NCBI RefSeq assembly: GCF_019649055.1
Contig: NW_026570370.1
Location: forward strand, 124,001 to 188,000
Source of the DNA: Paramacrobiotus metropolitanus
Taxonomy: Eukaryota > Tardigrada > Eutardigrada > Parachela > Macrobiotidae
DNA length: 64,000 nt
Direction of reading: 5' to 3'
Below are positions 11,509-23,656 of the stretch, one piece after another. Position 1 is the first letter of the stretch; each line of letters opens with the position of its first letter. The notes under the pieces were generated by a model. It did no database searches. It had not been told where the DNA came from and saw only the letters and a list, made by a program, of their open reading frames with translations. Both the position numbers and the translations under genes were made by a program.

Positions 11509-12684
11509 CGAATATCACAGCAGATATTTTCGTAAAGTATTACGGTCCACACCGAAATCTTCATGTGCAAGTTATTTTGCAAGATAAAGACCGCGACTGT
11601 GTACTCAGTGTAGTCAGGCACTCAGGCAGATAGAACCAGGACATTTTTATTTCTCTCGTTTGCGAACGTGTGCACATAATGCTGATTGCTGAATACATAT
11701 TCAACACAAAATATCATACTGTAAGATAAGATTATAAATGTAGTTAATAACGCTGTTGTCTGGTCACATGGAAAAGTTTAAGATAACATTATGCCGATAA
11801 TCGTGAGTTTTGCAATAACCTTCAGTGTCATGATATTTACCGCCATCTTTGTAAGTGCCTTTTGAGAGCACTAATAGGAGAGAACTCGGGGATTAGAAAA
11901 TGTTTAAATGCAGTAAATGGATTACCATAAATTTTGCAAGGGTTAAGTTTTGCAAGACTTTGCACTAATCTAACGTCGCTGCCTATCAGCAGAGGGTGAA
12001 CTGGCCTTCGCCGAACGGAGGAATTATCTCTTCCAGCCTTTCTGGCTTCGATTCACTCCGTTACCGACTTGGTGTCGACCCTTCTTTCTGTTCATGGCGC
12101 AGTTGACGGCACAGTCGCTCAAGAGCTGTGGAAAGGAAACTCCCGCCAACCGGAAGTACCTAAAATTCCCTTCTGGAAATCTTGCTATCTCGATCGGAAA
12201 GCGTGGGATCTGCCTCTTTGCAACATCTCAGTGGCCACTTTACTGAAGTCTGAACGTTTTCCCGAATGATGAAGTTAAAAAGGCCCGCCCTCTCGCTCAG
12301 TCGGAACCATAAGCCGACATCTGGTTGAATGCGCTGCTTTCAGCCCATCTCGGGTATGTGACCGATTATGACGGTGCTAGGCTGCTAGCTAAACTTACCA
12401 GTAGCACTTAGGTACAATACAGAACGAAATGGTCGCATGGCCGCATATCTACATTCAGTACGTGCTTCACGTTTCATGTTTCGCGTTTTATGGGCTTCGC
12501 CTTCATCAGGCTTCATGCATATGCGTTTTCCTGTGTTTCGTGCGTTTCCTTTGTTTCATGGATTTCTTGCGTTTCGCGTGTTTCACTCCTCAGAATGTTT
12601 TATGAAGCTCTGACGCTCTTTACGTTTTCGGAGGTTTATGGTTTCAAATTTGTCGTCAATATGTCAAGTTGAGTCACCTTTTAA
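11509..12684. other. Intergenic, no gene; low-complexity tract
   Basis: No supported gene. A 66-codon frame at 12069-12269 has no recognisable domain. At 12460-12600 there is a run of GTTTCxTG-like words (TTTCGTGCGTTTCC and similar), a degenerate short-period repeat. Confidence 0.5.
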
Positions 12685-13244
12685 TCATTGTCCAAACTCA
12701 CACATTCTCTCGCTGGCAGTGTATCCCAACGTGAAAACGACCCGCGGCAGTAACGTCCGCACGACACTCCCGAACTCGCATTGCCTCGCATTACCGCGAG
12801 ACTCGGCGCCGGGACAAACCGCCACAAAGACGACACATACGCCAACAGAAGAGAGCGGAACGTCGTCCGCTGCCGCAGCCGGGCTACCGCCGCCACTTCT
12901 GGTTGCACAGGTTTCCCCCTCCGCACCACCACCAACCAACCACAAATCGCCTGGTGCACCGCGCCCTGCAACGCCAGCGGCAAATATCCATCCAAAAATA
13001 ATGTTTAAGAGCAGATGGTGGATAATGGTATAACCGGAGATAGTCCGTAACGCCGGGCGCTAACGGACAAAAAACTGTTAACGTAGCATGACGATAACGG
13101 ACCTAAAACAGTTAGCGTATCATAATGCGCCGCACGTGATTTCCAAGGCGAGAACCGACTGGACAACTGGAAATGAAGTACACATGTATTTGCGGAAATA
13201 TTCGTGGCGTTCATGGCGAATCTCAAGGAAAACTGTATCGGCAA
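12685..13244 (-). pseudogene. Decayed receptor copy B
   Basis: A minus-strand relative of the 6178-7049 receptor. The start region (MNATNISAN, ATG near 13214) and the TM5-TM7 part (YLPLALQGAVHQAICGWLVVV, then FVPAPSLAVM) are recognisable, but TM2 to TM4 are missing: sequence from the start of TM2 joins TM5 at about 12995-13005. Further breaks are frameshifts and a short tandem duplication of the TM1 region (13050-13125, CGGACxxAAAACxGTTA twice). It cannot encode a seven-helix receptor. Confidence 0.8.
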
Positions 13245-13935
13245 AATTTTCTGAATGATGTTGCCGATCCCGTTGTTAACAGGAAAGCATGATTCCCACG
13301 GGAGTTGTTAATGTTGAGACGTTAAAGAAAGCCGGCGCAGCGGGATTACAAATCGACGTCAGCCCTAATTGCTGGTAAAACTCCGGCTTCTCTGCTTTTC
13401 GGTTACCTTCCTGCGGATGTCGCGGTTGCCTTACCGGCCTAATTACGACCAACAGGATCTGTCAACGTCCCTAATTATGCTCGACATTCGGCGCGCGCAG
13501 ATGTCCTGGCGGCATACGGAATTAAAGGTCAACATCAAAGTAGCCAGTGTGTGTTCAGCGTTTCCGCTTAATTCTAATACATTGCAGTGTGTTTTACACG
13601 CGCACTGCGTGGAACTTCCAAACTAGCTGGTTTGGCATGCTTAACACAGTACGCTTAATGACTGCTATAATCCGAAATCCTGACAAAAACATGAAACCAG
13701 GATAGCGCGGTTAGACAGAATGTAAGTAAACAAAGCGATTATAGGGAGTTGTGCTGCGCCATTATCACCACGGCGCATAATTGTTACGGTTTCGTATTTG
13801 ACATCGACGTTGATTTATAAGGGACACAGCTTGACATGAGCATAGCGAGGCGGAAATGCATGGATGATTCGTTGGAGGAAATGTCAACAGGAAAAGGTGC
13901 AGACAGGAAGAATTACGTCGCTTGAATTAATATTC
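13245..13935 (-). repeat. Duplicated 5' flank of receptor copy B
   Basis: Matches the flank of copy A (7050-7730) along most of its length. The flank looks better preserved than the adjoining coding part. See findings. Confidence 0.7.
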
Positions 13936-15400
13936 AAGACCTTTATACATTCCAATGGGATGATGACGTGACAATTTATTGCTGGTATACATATAAATAA
14001 TTGTTACACGTGCGTATTGCATAATAATGGTCTGTAATAATTGGATTACTGGAAAATAGTAGTTGTTATAATAATGGACTACAGGATTCATTGGATAGTT
14101 CATTGTTTTTGTCCCATGAGTTTTCCGACTAAGTCTAAAAGGTTATGATTTTGTCCTAAATACAGGCTATTCATGATTCTTCGATTTATCGCATATTTTA
14201 TTCACTTCAGTTCTAAGTGCATGTTTCCATATTTTGGTCACCCTTCCCACGTGGCACGTTGAATAACTACGGGCTACACAACCTGTTCACTGTTGTACTC
14301 TCAGTCTGTAGATACCAGAGTATAATAAATCCGAATTGTTGAAATTTGTACGCATGGAAAAAAGTTGCTTTGCATTGCATCGGTCGAGTTTCTGCAAACC
14401 GTTTTATTTTTGTACGGTTTCCTTGTGAAATCTGTTGACACTATGTTTGTTGAAATTTTGTTTCTTAGAAAATTTCACCAGGCGCATAAGGCGTGGCTGG
14501 CTGGTGTAGCGCTGGGAGGGTGTGGCATCCACGTGGAAATTTTGATTATATTATATTGATGGAAGAATTCGTGCTCATTTCGTACAGAACTCACTGAATT
14601 TACAGAATAATCGATGATATATTATAAAGGTCACAAATGTCGGTTTTACTGTGGGCAATCGCGACCTGCTGCAAATTGCGCTTGAATTCGGTAATCGTGT
14701 TTTTACGCGCACGATTACACATTCTATTTGCACGGTAACTTTTTAACGCGATTCACCAGCGCAAGCCATATAACGTGTACGCACTGTTAATTTAACTGTA
14801 CAGTCATCAATAGTGTAATTCTGCAATCTGTCGCAGTTGCGAACGGCGTTTGCTCGCAACCGAAGCTGACCAATCCTGCCAACTCGCCAAATATTCAGAA
14901 TTAAATCACTTTGACACATCGATGTGACGTTTCCATTTTCAGCAGCTGGCCGGTACCAAAGCACAGCGAACAATATTTCCGTTGCACGATAAAATAATTT
15001 AAATTTAAAGTATGCATGAACCGACAAAATAAACTTGGGAAGGAAAAATTAATGTGATCATAGCTGAATAAGCGCACGCTGCCGGCGTGAAAAATAACTG
15101 TGCTTCACAGTCCAATATAGGCTGCAAATGTCGTCATCCGCAGAATGTTTATGTCGTTAATCAGGTCATGAAATCTTGTCTTTACCCGCTGGCAAACAAC
15201 TGCCGCTCCTTGTTTATCAATTTCTACAACGGCAAATGCCATACAATTTGTTGAAAGAAAAGCATTACTCAGAATATGTCATCTACGTGCAAAAATGTTA
15301 TCTTATGAAATCACTGATTTCAAATTCACCAATCCCTTGTTAATCAGCTAATGAGGTGCAGTTACTTACGTATCTGCTCCTATATAAGCAACCTTCGTAT
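13936..15400. other. Intergenic, no gene seen
   Basis: AT-rich. Open frames at 14365-14559 and 14743-15027 (minus) are short and show no known domain. No strong repeats. Confidence 0.5.
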
Positions 15401-15404
15401 AAAC

Positions 15405-15805
15405 CGTCGAACAACAACATATTTGTGGTTCCGTTCCTCTTTGGAGAAGCTCACACACCGTTCCTCTTGTTGAAAATATCTTTTGTCGTCGCTTACTGCT
15501 CACTTTCGAAAGTAAGTGCATTCCTGATATGCGTTTTTTTTTACCACGATAACAACTGCAGCAATCTTCATTTAAATCTATGTTTAGTGTCAAGCGACAG
15601 CGATAGCCTGGGCACTATCGATTATGGATCGTCAAGTACTGAGAGCTCATCTACGCGTACTGCACCATCGGACAACAACCCTCCGAGTAGTGCCTCAGTC
15701 ACGGACAGCAGCAGCTCCACCGTGTTTAACGACAGTTCAAGCAAGAGTAGTGAGTACTACCTCAATCCAATGGCCACCCCCAGCTCGGACAGTAGCAGTT
15801 CGTAA
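15405..15805 (+). CDS. Ser/Asp-rich protein, first of two paralogues
   Basis: The last exon (15588-15805) encodes an acidic Ser-rich tail starting SSDSDSLGTIDYGSSSTESS and ending in SDSSSS. It is preceded by acceptor TGTTTAG. A strong donor (AAA|GTAAGT) at 15511 defines a 76-bp intron; upstream of it a frame open from a TAA at about 15403 reads into the junction. Splicing A|TG would create a Met codon exactly at the join, so either the upstream exon codes or it is 5' UTR. A paralogue with the same order (GTIDYGSSS, then PSDNNPPSS) lies at 45071. The protein is likely disordered. I do not recognise it and propose no function. Confidence 0.45.
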
Positions 15806-17681
15806 AACGATGAGTTTTGGAAAGACTTGACTTTGTGTTCCCCGTGCCGTTGGTAAAAGTCGCTGCAACGTAAAACTCTAGATAAAATCCTGGCTGTTAT
15901 CGACCATTTATCAGTTTTTGTTCGTCACCTTCGCCTCGTTTTGCTATGATGTTTCAGAGAAAGACAGCTTATTTTATTTCTCGTCGTAATTTTTCCTTGG
16001 GTTTAATTCCTTCCCTCCTGATCGCTTCGATTCTAATATGAATTTATCATCTGTATAAGCTGTATAGCTGATTTGCATAAATAAAACGAAGAATGAGCCA
16101 AATGTTTTTCGATGATAGTTCAGTGGGTAGTAGTTAGTCGCTACGAAATGACCTTTTAACGTGGTTCAACAAAAAGGTTACCGTTTATTGGAATGTCAGT
16201 AGTACGTATTTTAAATTCCAAGAAAGAACAAATCTCTCTTTTTACCGCAAATTGGATTTTGAATGAACGTTGAAAAGGCTATTAGTTGCCTACTCGTAGG
16301 GGGTGGTTTTTCGTACACCATTTCCTTATAGGTTTTGCGCATTACTGTCTGTATGCTACCATTATTACTCTGAACGTATTGTTTGTTGGCGATCATACTG
16401 GTGAATTTAGTCGCTTTAGTAGAACTAGTCGCTTCGTTTCACAAACTAATAAATTTACCTGCGCCTGAAATGTTTGTCGAAAATAAATAAGCACATTGCA
16501 ATCACGTGAAGTAATCAAGAGAATGAATATTTCCACGATTAAGGCCACAGCCGATGCCTTTGGCGACCGTTTGAAATTTGAATCGAGTCTACTTTCTTCG
16601 TGTACGGATTATTATTGGGATCGCACAGTTTTTTCATTACTTTTATCTCGCATATTTTAGCGACAAGCTGACGACCTTCGCCAAATCGGCGAAGCGGAAG
16701 ACAACCTTCCTTATTACGTCATCACTTCCTTATCCCGTGATTTTCTTGTCTTGTCAGGACTTCTTTATCCCGTAACTTTTTAATACGCCATGTCGCCATC
16801 CCGTGCACGATGCGGGATATAGAGAAGTCACTAACATTGTAAGTTAATTAGCAGACATTTCCGACAACTCCGTAAACGATTAAATTATCGTGCTCGAAGA
16901 GCGCAGAGTCGCGCAGGCATTAGTCACACAAACTCCGACGAACACCAAAAGCCGCAAATATTGCTGTATGACAGTGCATCTGCTATGGAACAAGAACAGA
17001 CGAAACTGGCGAATAGGCGATCTCGAATGTCGATGTGTTTCATGTTGTAACGTTGGCCAGTTTCCCGACGAGATTCGCAGACCCGTTGCGGCCATTCCAG
17101 AAAAGCGATCCCACGATACTCCGAAACTGACAGTTTGGATTCTGGTTTCGTATTTGGTCTGTTTGGTTTTTCCATCCTCTTGTTTATTCTCTTGTTATTT
17201 GTCTTGCCTGCGCTGTGGCTTCGTTTTTGGGGTCTCCTCGCGGATGGTCATACAAGCGGTAGAGTGATCAAAGCGGTCCTCAGTTACCAAGTTCGGCATC
17301 GGTCTGCAATTACTATCTCTGCTAACTAACCCCATTTCCGGCAAACTATTCAGTCCGAAAATACGAACGGAGAGGGCGGAGAGGGCGCTTAATTTTAATT
17401 CGGCAAATTAATGTTTCTCTTTTTGTTCGGATGCCTGGAATATAATGTATCTGTACAGAGTATGCACACTTTCTGCATGACTACAAGTCTACAATCACGA
17501 GGAAATGCTTAACCTTTAATGCTGGAATGATTTGTTTAAATTAAGAATGATGGGGCGTGTTTAAATTAAATTAAGAATGATCTCCCACCCACAACCTGTT
17601 TCAAAAATAAGGGCTGCTTCCGGAATTACTGCCTAATGCCCTTTTTTTTACATTTTTTACATTTTACATTTTTTAAATTAC
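15806..17681. other. Intergenic, 3' flank of the Ser-rich gene then spacer
   Basis: The first few hundred bases show patchy similarity to the flank of the paralogue (GAAAAAGTCGCxG, CTGATCGCTTCxATT-type blocks), supporting gene duplication. Frames at 16890-17267 and 17135-17329 are hydrophobic or Cys-rich but without a recognisable domain. I do not call them. Confidence 0.45.
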
Positions 17682-17715
17682 ATTTTTTAATGCCCTCCGA
17701 GGGCATTAAAAAATG

Positions 17716-18675
17716 TGGGTCGGCTTACTTTGCCTTTGCCGTTTTAGTTAGCCTTTTTCGACTTTACCTTTATCTTTGCCGCCGTCAAAACCTTTACCGT
17801 TTTAGTTTACCGTCAAAATTACCGTTCAGAAAGCCGTTGCCGTTGATTAACCGTTAGCCAATAAATTACCGCTGACACTGTACCGCTTTCCTGGACATTA
17901 CCTTGTTGCACATTTTAAGTAAGTAAACGAAACGTAACGTACACGTACATCGATAAATGTGGCACATTACCAGTTATTAGTATCAACGTAAATACATTGT
18001 GCGGACATATGTAAAGTTTTACGCAGTTTTATTCCTAGCCACACGAAACAAAAATTGCAGAAACCGCAAACATCATAAATTTGTGCAACATTTGCGTAAT
18101 TGGTCCATTAGTGTTACACCATGCTGCAAAACTTAATACAGAAGTTAAAGAATCATTCTATGGGTACAAAAATTATTCCATTGTAAGTGAGTTAGCCAGA
18201 ATATGCTTTCATACACACACTTTCCAAGTTACAGAATGATTTTGGCGTAATTACTCGTACAAATTTCGAATAATTACTCGTACATAATTACTCGTACATA
18301 TTTTGATAACGAAAAATAAATTAACATCCGCGTCGCACTGCTTTGCTACAGTGAACCAGTAAATTTTTGTGATTGCTTATCCTAGAGTTCTTTTTGCATG
18401 TATTTATAGTTCATTACATTCATCGATGTGTGTACTTTACGTTTTGTTTACTTAAAACGTATATCAAGTAAATATACAGGGAAGCGGTAAAGTATCAACA
18501 GTAATTTATTGTTTAACGGTTAATTAACGGCAAAGGCTTTCTGAACGGTAATTTTTGACGGTAAATTAAAACGATAAAGGTTTTGCCGGCGGCAAAAAAG
18601 GCAAAGGTAAAGTTGAAAGGGGCAAACGGAAACGGCAAAGGTAAAGGGGCGGTAAAGGTAAAGTAGGCCGACCCA
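17716..18675. mobile_element. Transposon-like element with long terminal inverted repeats (about 960 bp)
   Basis: The left arm starts TGGGTCGGCTTACTTTGCC at 17716; the right arm ends with its near-complement GTAGGCCGACCCA at 18675. The arms match over about 170 bp of GCCTTTACCGTTTT-like repeats and, more weakly, to about 250 bp (TTTTAAGTAA...CATCGAT blocks near 17910-17965 and 18412-18470). The core encodes nothing. A palindrome, AATGCCCTCCGAGGGCATT, abuts the left end. No clear target duplication is visible. Non-autonomous DNA element or foldback element. Confidence 0.65.
18240..18300. repeat. Short tandem TAATTACTCGTACA, 3 copies
   Basis: Three near-identical copies of TAATTACTCGTACA with variable spacers inside the core of the long-TIR element. 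Confidence 0.7.
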
Positions 18676-18814
18676 TAAATGTCAAGCGCCACAAAATGCA
18701 CTGTATACCGCCAAATGATTCCTATTAATTCTGAACTTATGCTTTGTTTTTGAACTTTTCTGAACTACCGCTTTCTGAACTTATTCTTTTACAGTGTTTT
18801 TGTACTTCTCCATT

Positions 18815-19051
18815 TTTCAATCAACCTTACCTGCCCCAGCTTGTGAACAAGTATTTGTTGGGCAATACTCATAACTGGAATGCTGGAAAATCATCATGAA
18901 CCGAAATTCATCTCCGTTCCAGTTGCTAAAGTGCTTCTAAATGCCCTGAAGGAACTTATCGTTATTCCTAATTTTCAATCAATGACTCAACAGCTTTATG
19001 ATAAAATCGTAACTATGTACTTTGCTCCAAATATCAACTACATTACTTAGG
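18815..19051 (+). pseudogene. Unidentified coding remnant
   Basis: Two adjoining frames have coding-like composition: QPYLPQLVNKYLLGNTHNW (about 18825-18880) and, shifted, EPKFISVPVAKVLLNALKEL continuing to a TAG at 19049-19051. Together they look like a helical-repeat protein fragment, but I cannot assign a family. The frame break and the lack of flanking exons suggest a remnant. Confidence 0.25.
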
Positions 19052-19449
19052 TCACTGAGTCACTCCAGCTCCACAGCGAGTCGTCTGACGTGACGGCTCG
19101 CCGTGCAACAAAATGTGAAATCGTCCACGTTGCACTTACCACTTACCAGTCGGAATAGTGAAACAGTGCAAATTATTTTCAATGCGTGCGTACGATCTAC
19201 GACTCTACAATCTATAGTAACAACAAACATCATTTCTCTTATATTGAAGGCACCAGTCGAAACCGTGGCAGTCAGCAGAGAAGCTCTTCACTTCTTGCCA
19301 AACACCTCTTCCTAAATTACCGTGACTAACTGTAGGTATAAAATAGTTATCGAAGTAAGGAATGCTAAACGAACAATAATGTACTCGTAGTTACACTGCG
19401 CAGAAAGGAGGGACAAGCATTTGTATTTCCTTGTCAACTTATCATAGAC

Positions 19450-22394
19450 ATGGATAGCAGCCAAGGCACCGCCGGCGGCGAAGAATTCTATGGGATGAGC
19501 TATCAGTATTCTTGCAATTTCAAGCACCTTCTCGGGACCGGAGCATTTGGTGCTGTGTATAAAGCACTGATTACGCATCAGGGGGATAACGCCGAAATAC
19601 AAGGAGATGCTGCCGTTAAACTCAGTCATTTTACGAAAGAGACAGACCCTCTGCGCGATTTGGAAAACTGGGAAAAACGTCGCGCGCGATGGCAGAAACT
19701 AGTCAAGCTGCGACATGATCGATTGTTAACGTATCATAAAATCTCTGTGTACCAATCCGCAAGAGGAGCCAGTGTCGAATATCTAATGGATTTCTGCAGT
19801 GGTAAGTTGCATCGGAGTGGGCATCGATTGACTTTGGGCTAAAGTGCATTCAAGTGAAAAGTTTTTAATCATATTTTTAGAAGATTCTCGTGTAGAAACA
19901 GTTTTTTTTTTGCTGTACGCTGCATCTCAGTAGGCAGACGGCGAGGGTGTTACCGTCCGAATTCCAAAACTTCTGGCGTCCGCCAAAACGTTTACTGTGA
20001 ATTATAGCAACCAGATTTTGCTAGCCTTATTTTTTGTGTACGAATAAACACAGTTTTCCTGTGTCGAACGATTCTGTCAAATTATAAATTGGTAACCGGT
20101 TTGTTACCACAGTGTAAATTCGAAGCCAAACCATTTGTCAGCGCTGTACACTGTGTTGTGTGTACTGACAATTCGTAGCAGGGATTTTGACGAATGTTTT
20201 TAACATTACCTTTGCTCACTGCCCGTTTGTGGTGAGGCTTAGTTTCTGCAGTTCGTGTACCAACTCTGCGTCGCTAATCCGTACTTCTTAATTGGCGCTT
20301 CGGCTTGAGTGTAAGCCAGTATGTTTGATTTAGAATTTCTCATTCAAGCTGAAGCAAATTTTTTTCAAGTACTCGTAAAACTTCTGTATACAAACTTTTT
20401 AGTTAGGCCAAAATGTCCATGCTCAAAGTACACGCATTGATACTGAGATCTGTAATTACTGCTGGAAAACGTTAAACCGGACTGAAGGTAATAACTGCAG
20501 CGCATTTCACCACTTACATTCTTGCAGGTGGTGATTTGGCATCACTGTTGGGAAGCTACAGAAGCAAAAAGGGCCATCTCGATCAATTAGAAGCCTTGTG
20601 CTATGCTATGCAGATTATTGACGGTGTGGATTATTTGCATGTCGAGAAAATAATCCATGGGGATTTAAAGCCAGGTAACATTCTTGTGAAGCCGAATGAA
20701 GACCATCACAAATTGCTGATCGGTGACCTTGACGACCTTATTCCCATGCAGCAGAGTATCAGTAATCCTGGAGATTTTCACAGCGTTCACGGAACTTTTT
20801 GTTACACGTCTCCTGAATGCCTCAGAAAACTGGCATCACTAGATTTTGAAAATCTTGGACAAAAATCGGACATCTGGAGCATTGGATGCATTATCCACGA
20901 TTTAGCCAACTGTTGTCTTGGGATTGAGAACAAAATTTTTGTTAAAGAAGGAAACCCACCCTTATCCTCTGAGCATCTTAATGATCACGCACTGGCAATG
21001 AAAATAATTGACGGTTACATCCCATTCATCAATGATAACATTACGACACCCTTTAAAGATATGATCAAGAGTTGCTTGCAAGTGGATAGTAGGGACAGAC
21101 CCTCTGCGGAAGAGTTGTTGCGCCTATGCTGCAGAAAAATTAACGGCCACGAAGCTACTGTCCGCTGTAGTGTATGCCCAATGTCTTGGACCTCATTTGG
21201 CCAAAGTGAACCAGAGTTTGGCATAGCTCTTTTCAGTGGTACGACGTACGAGAAGGTATTTGTGCAGCATCGTCAGAAAAAGAAAGCACTACTGGAAAAC
21301 AGATGGAACAATCTTTGGCTGTGGAACGTCAAAAAATGCTGGATGACCTTGTTCACTCCCTAATGCTAAAAGAGACAGAAAGCAAATTTGAAATCGGAAA
21401 ATCACACAGAGAGCAAGAAGAAGGAGAAGAATCGGCTTCTCAAAGACAACTGAACCAAGCTGTGGAAGCCGAGAAGGCGAAACTTCAGGAAGATTTTCGC
21501 TTGCGGCAAGAAGCTATGGACGCTAAATGGGCCAGCGAACGAGCACGCTACGAAGAAAGATTAGAAGAAATGCAGTGCATCATGAGCAAGGCGCATGAGC
21601 GCGTGAGCAAAATGGTGGAGCATCTACAGAGGCCGATTCACGATCGTGAAACGAAGTTGCAGCTTGTCAACGGTCTCCAGCTAAAAATCCACCAAACCGA
21701 CCTCATACTTCTTGCTGGGACAAAAGGGATGGGCAAAAGCACCTTTTTGTGGCTACTGGGCAAAGGTGAAAAGCCCAAGCGGTCACTAAGCGATGGGACA
21801 GTGGAAATCCGTTATGTGGACAGTTTTATCGATTTTATTGGACTACGCGGATGGACACAAGAAGAACTGCTGAAACTAATGGTGCTGATGATTTACGAAG
21901 GTATTCCAGCGGATCTGATTGTATTTGGTAATGACCGCATTGATTTGCCAGCGATTGCTCTGGGTTCGTTGGGGATTAACAATCCAATGATCGTTATCAT
22001 GTCCAGTCACTTCTGGAAACTTTATGAACCGCCATCAGGAGCTCAGAAAAGAATACACTTGGTAGAAACTCGAGACGGTGTTCGTCTTGTTGAACCGGAA
22101 GCGGATTTGGAGTTTATCTACAGTTTACCAGTATACGAGGATATCAAGAAGTTTCATTTGGGAACACCCATTACACATCACGAGAATCTTGAACTGTTGA
22201 TCCGTAGGCGCAAAAACGTTGGTATCCGGCCGTTTCAGTTTTTGCTGGACAAATTAGGGGATACATTTACAGTGGGCATGGAGAACGACAGTATCATGGA
22301 AGCCCTTTTCCGTTTTATCTACATATTTGAGAAGAAATATGGGAAGAACAGGCTCAGTTTTATGAACTACGCTACACTGCAAGATTTTAGTTGA
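19450..22394 (+). CDS. Protein kinase fused to a coiled coil and P-loop NTPase domain (one frameshift)
   Basis: Exon 1 is 19450-19801, the intron 19802-20527 (GTAAGT to TTGCAG), exon 2 20528-22394. Residues about 20-320 form the same kinase type as the 8743-11508 gene: GTGAFGAVY, AVKLS, catalytic loop HGDLKPGNILV, metal site DLDDL, SDIWSIGC. After a linker with CSVC the frame must shift by one base near 21295-21303; the new frame gives a charged coiled coil (21303 to about 21640, rich in Glu, Lys, Arg, Gln), then a Walker A motif GTKGMGKST at 21717-21743 and a domain with DFIGLRGW that could be the DxxG region of a GTPase, ending FMNYATLQDFS. The kinase Lys and both Asp are kept, so activity is possible. 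Family known: kinase; P-loop class uncertain (GTPase-like). If the shift is real, two products or a truncated kinase would result. Role unknown, plausibly signalling. Confidence 0.8.
19802..20527 (+). other. 726-bp intron, phase 1
   Basis: GTAAGT donor and TTCTTGCAG acceptor. It sits at the same hinge codon (SG|GDL) as the 55-bp intron in the paralogue at 11117-11171, showing common descent of the two genes despite different C-terminal halves. It has no features of its own. Confidence 0.85.
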
Positions 22395-23364
22395 CATGTG
22401 AGTATCGATAAAACGAACGATCGGTAGGCAGTACGGATCAGTTCGCCCGGATTTTGGCCTATGAATTCGACATGTTCGGCCGACGCACACAGATTTCGTT
22501 GACGAATTTTAATCGGCCTCTTAATGCTCCTTGAAGCCTCCTTCCGTTTCCAAAATTCGGAATTCTACTTGAATTCATTTTAAAAATTTTGGCTTCCCCT
22601 TGCATTGACTTTTTTTTCGTGTGTGGTTTGTTCAAAAACTTTTTTTGTTTATTCATTTTTTATTTGATTTTATTACCTATACTGTTATACAGTGTACTTA
22701 CTAAAAAAATGGCTCTCGATGTCAGCGGCATTCACATCGCGATCGGCGAGAGTCGTGAAAGTCTGATTGCCGACTTATTTGAAACTTTCTCTGGTTCACG
22801 TAAGAAAGTTTCTGCAAGCTAACAACAGTTTTCCTGCAAACGTTAACATTTAATTTGCTGTAAATACCAGCCTACCGAAATACCCGTGTTCCACCATTGG
22901 CCAGGACGCCCATATTCCGCCTTCGGGCAAACTGTCCGACTCCGCTAGAACAAAACACTATTGCATGACTAATGCAGTTGGTCGGCCGAAACACCTTCTG
23001 GACCGTTTGACGGTTCTGAGGATAAGGAAAAGACCTCAGTTTTCCAAATTATGACCCGGTCATTACTTTTAGGTATGAGCCAACTGCAGTGCTGGTGCTT
23101 AATGTCCTTCGCACTTGTAAAGTAGTTTTCTTCTTAATTTTCATCACTCTTATTTTTCGGAACCGAAAACGCCGTATTAGTACGTAATATAGCGCCTCAC
23201 CCTAACAATACGCAATAGCTGTAGCAGTTGTGTTTATATGATTTCCGCAGAATGCATCCGTCGCTTGTCGAATGCTTAATTGATAATTCTGAATATTTTT
23301 TCTGAATTCGCTGCTGAAGCCTACGAAATGAAACCTATGGCAGCATACGAAATCAGGAAAACAG
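22395..23364. other. Intergenic
   Basis: No supported gene. A short frame at 22711-22822 starts MALDVSGIHIAIGESRES, with a faint resemblance to the first strand of Hsp70/actin-fold proteins, but it is only 37 codons and stands alone. Confidence 0.4.
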
Positions 23365-23580
23365 ATTCAACACGGTTGGGCAGACGAAGATAAAAAATGC
23401 GATTAAGAAATACTGCCGCGTCATTCTTCCAGCGGCTTATGAAAACTGAAGTGTTTTCTTGGTATTAATTTTAATATCGGCGTTTATGCTGCTATATACG
23501 GCACAACAGGGCAGCCTAAAATTCAGATGATCCGATGCGAGTTTCACAGAATAGGGGGCAGACAGGAAGGCCACTGTGCC
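23365..23580. repeat. Fragment of the receptor 5' flank (copy D)
   Basis: Blocks such as GCGATTAAGAAATACTGCCG, TCATTCTTCCAGCGGC and GGGGCAGACAGGAAG follow the same order as in the flanks at 7520-7720 and 13720-13920, with more divergence. No receptor coding part is attached. The LTR element inserted about 75 bp further on. Confidence 0.5.
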
Positions 23581-23656
23581 ATTGTGAGCGCTCGTGTAAT
23601 ATACAAGAAAACTTGAAGCGCAGACACACTACTTCACCTTAAAAAAATTTAAAGAT

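Noticed and set aside
16890-17329. Hydrophobic open frames as a membrane protein
   Set aside because: Two overlapping frames, no domain, no splice support; one long hydrophobic run is expected by chance in T-rich DNA.
21285-21303. Programmed -1 frameshift in the kinase-P-loop gene
   Set aside because: No X XXY YYZ heptamer with identical first triplet and no evident downstream structure; kept only as a remote option.
8743-22394. Bacterial origin of the HGD/DLD kinases
   Set aside because: The introns are at a conserved position and the subdomains (SPE, SDIWSxGC) are of eukaryotic type; no nearby bacterial genes.
22711-22822. Start of another Hsp70/actin-like gene
   Set aside because: Only 37 codons, no continuation found in the next kilobase.
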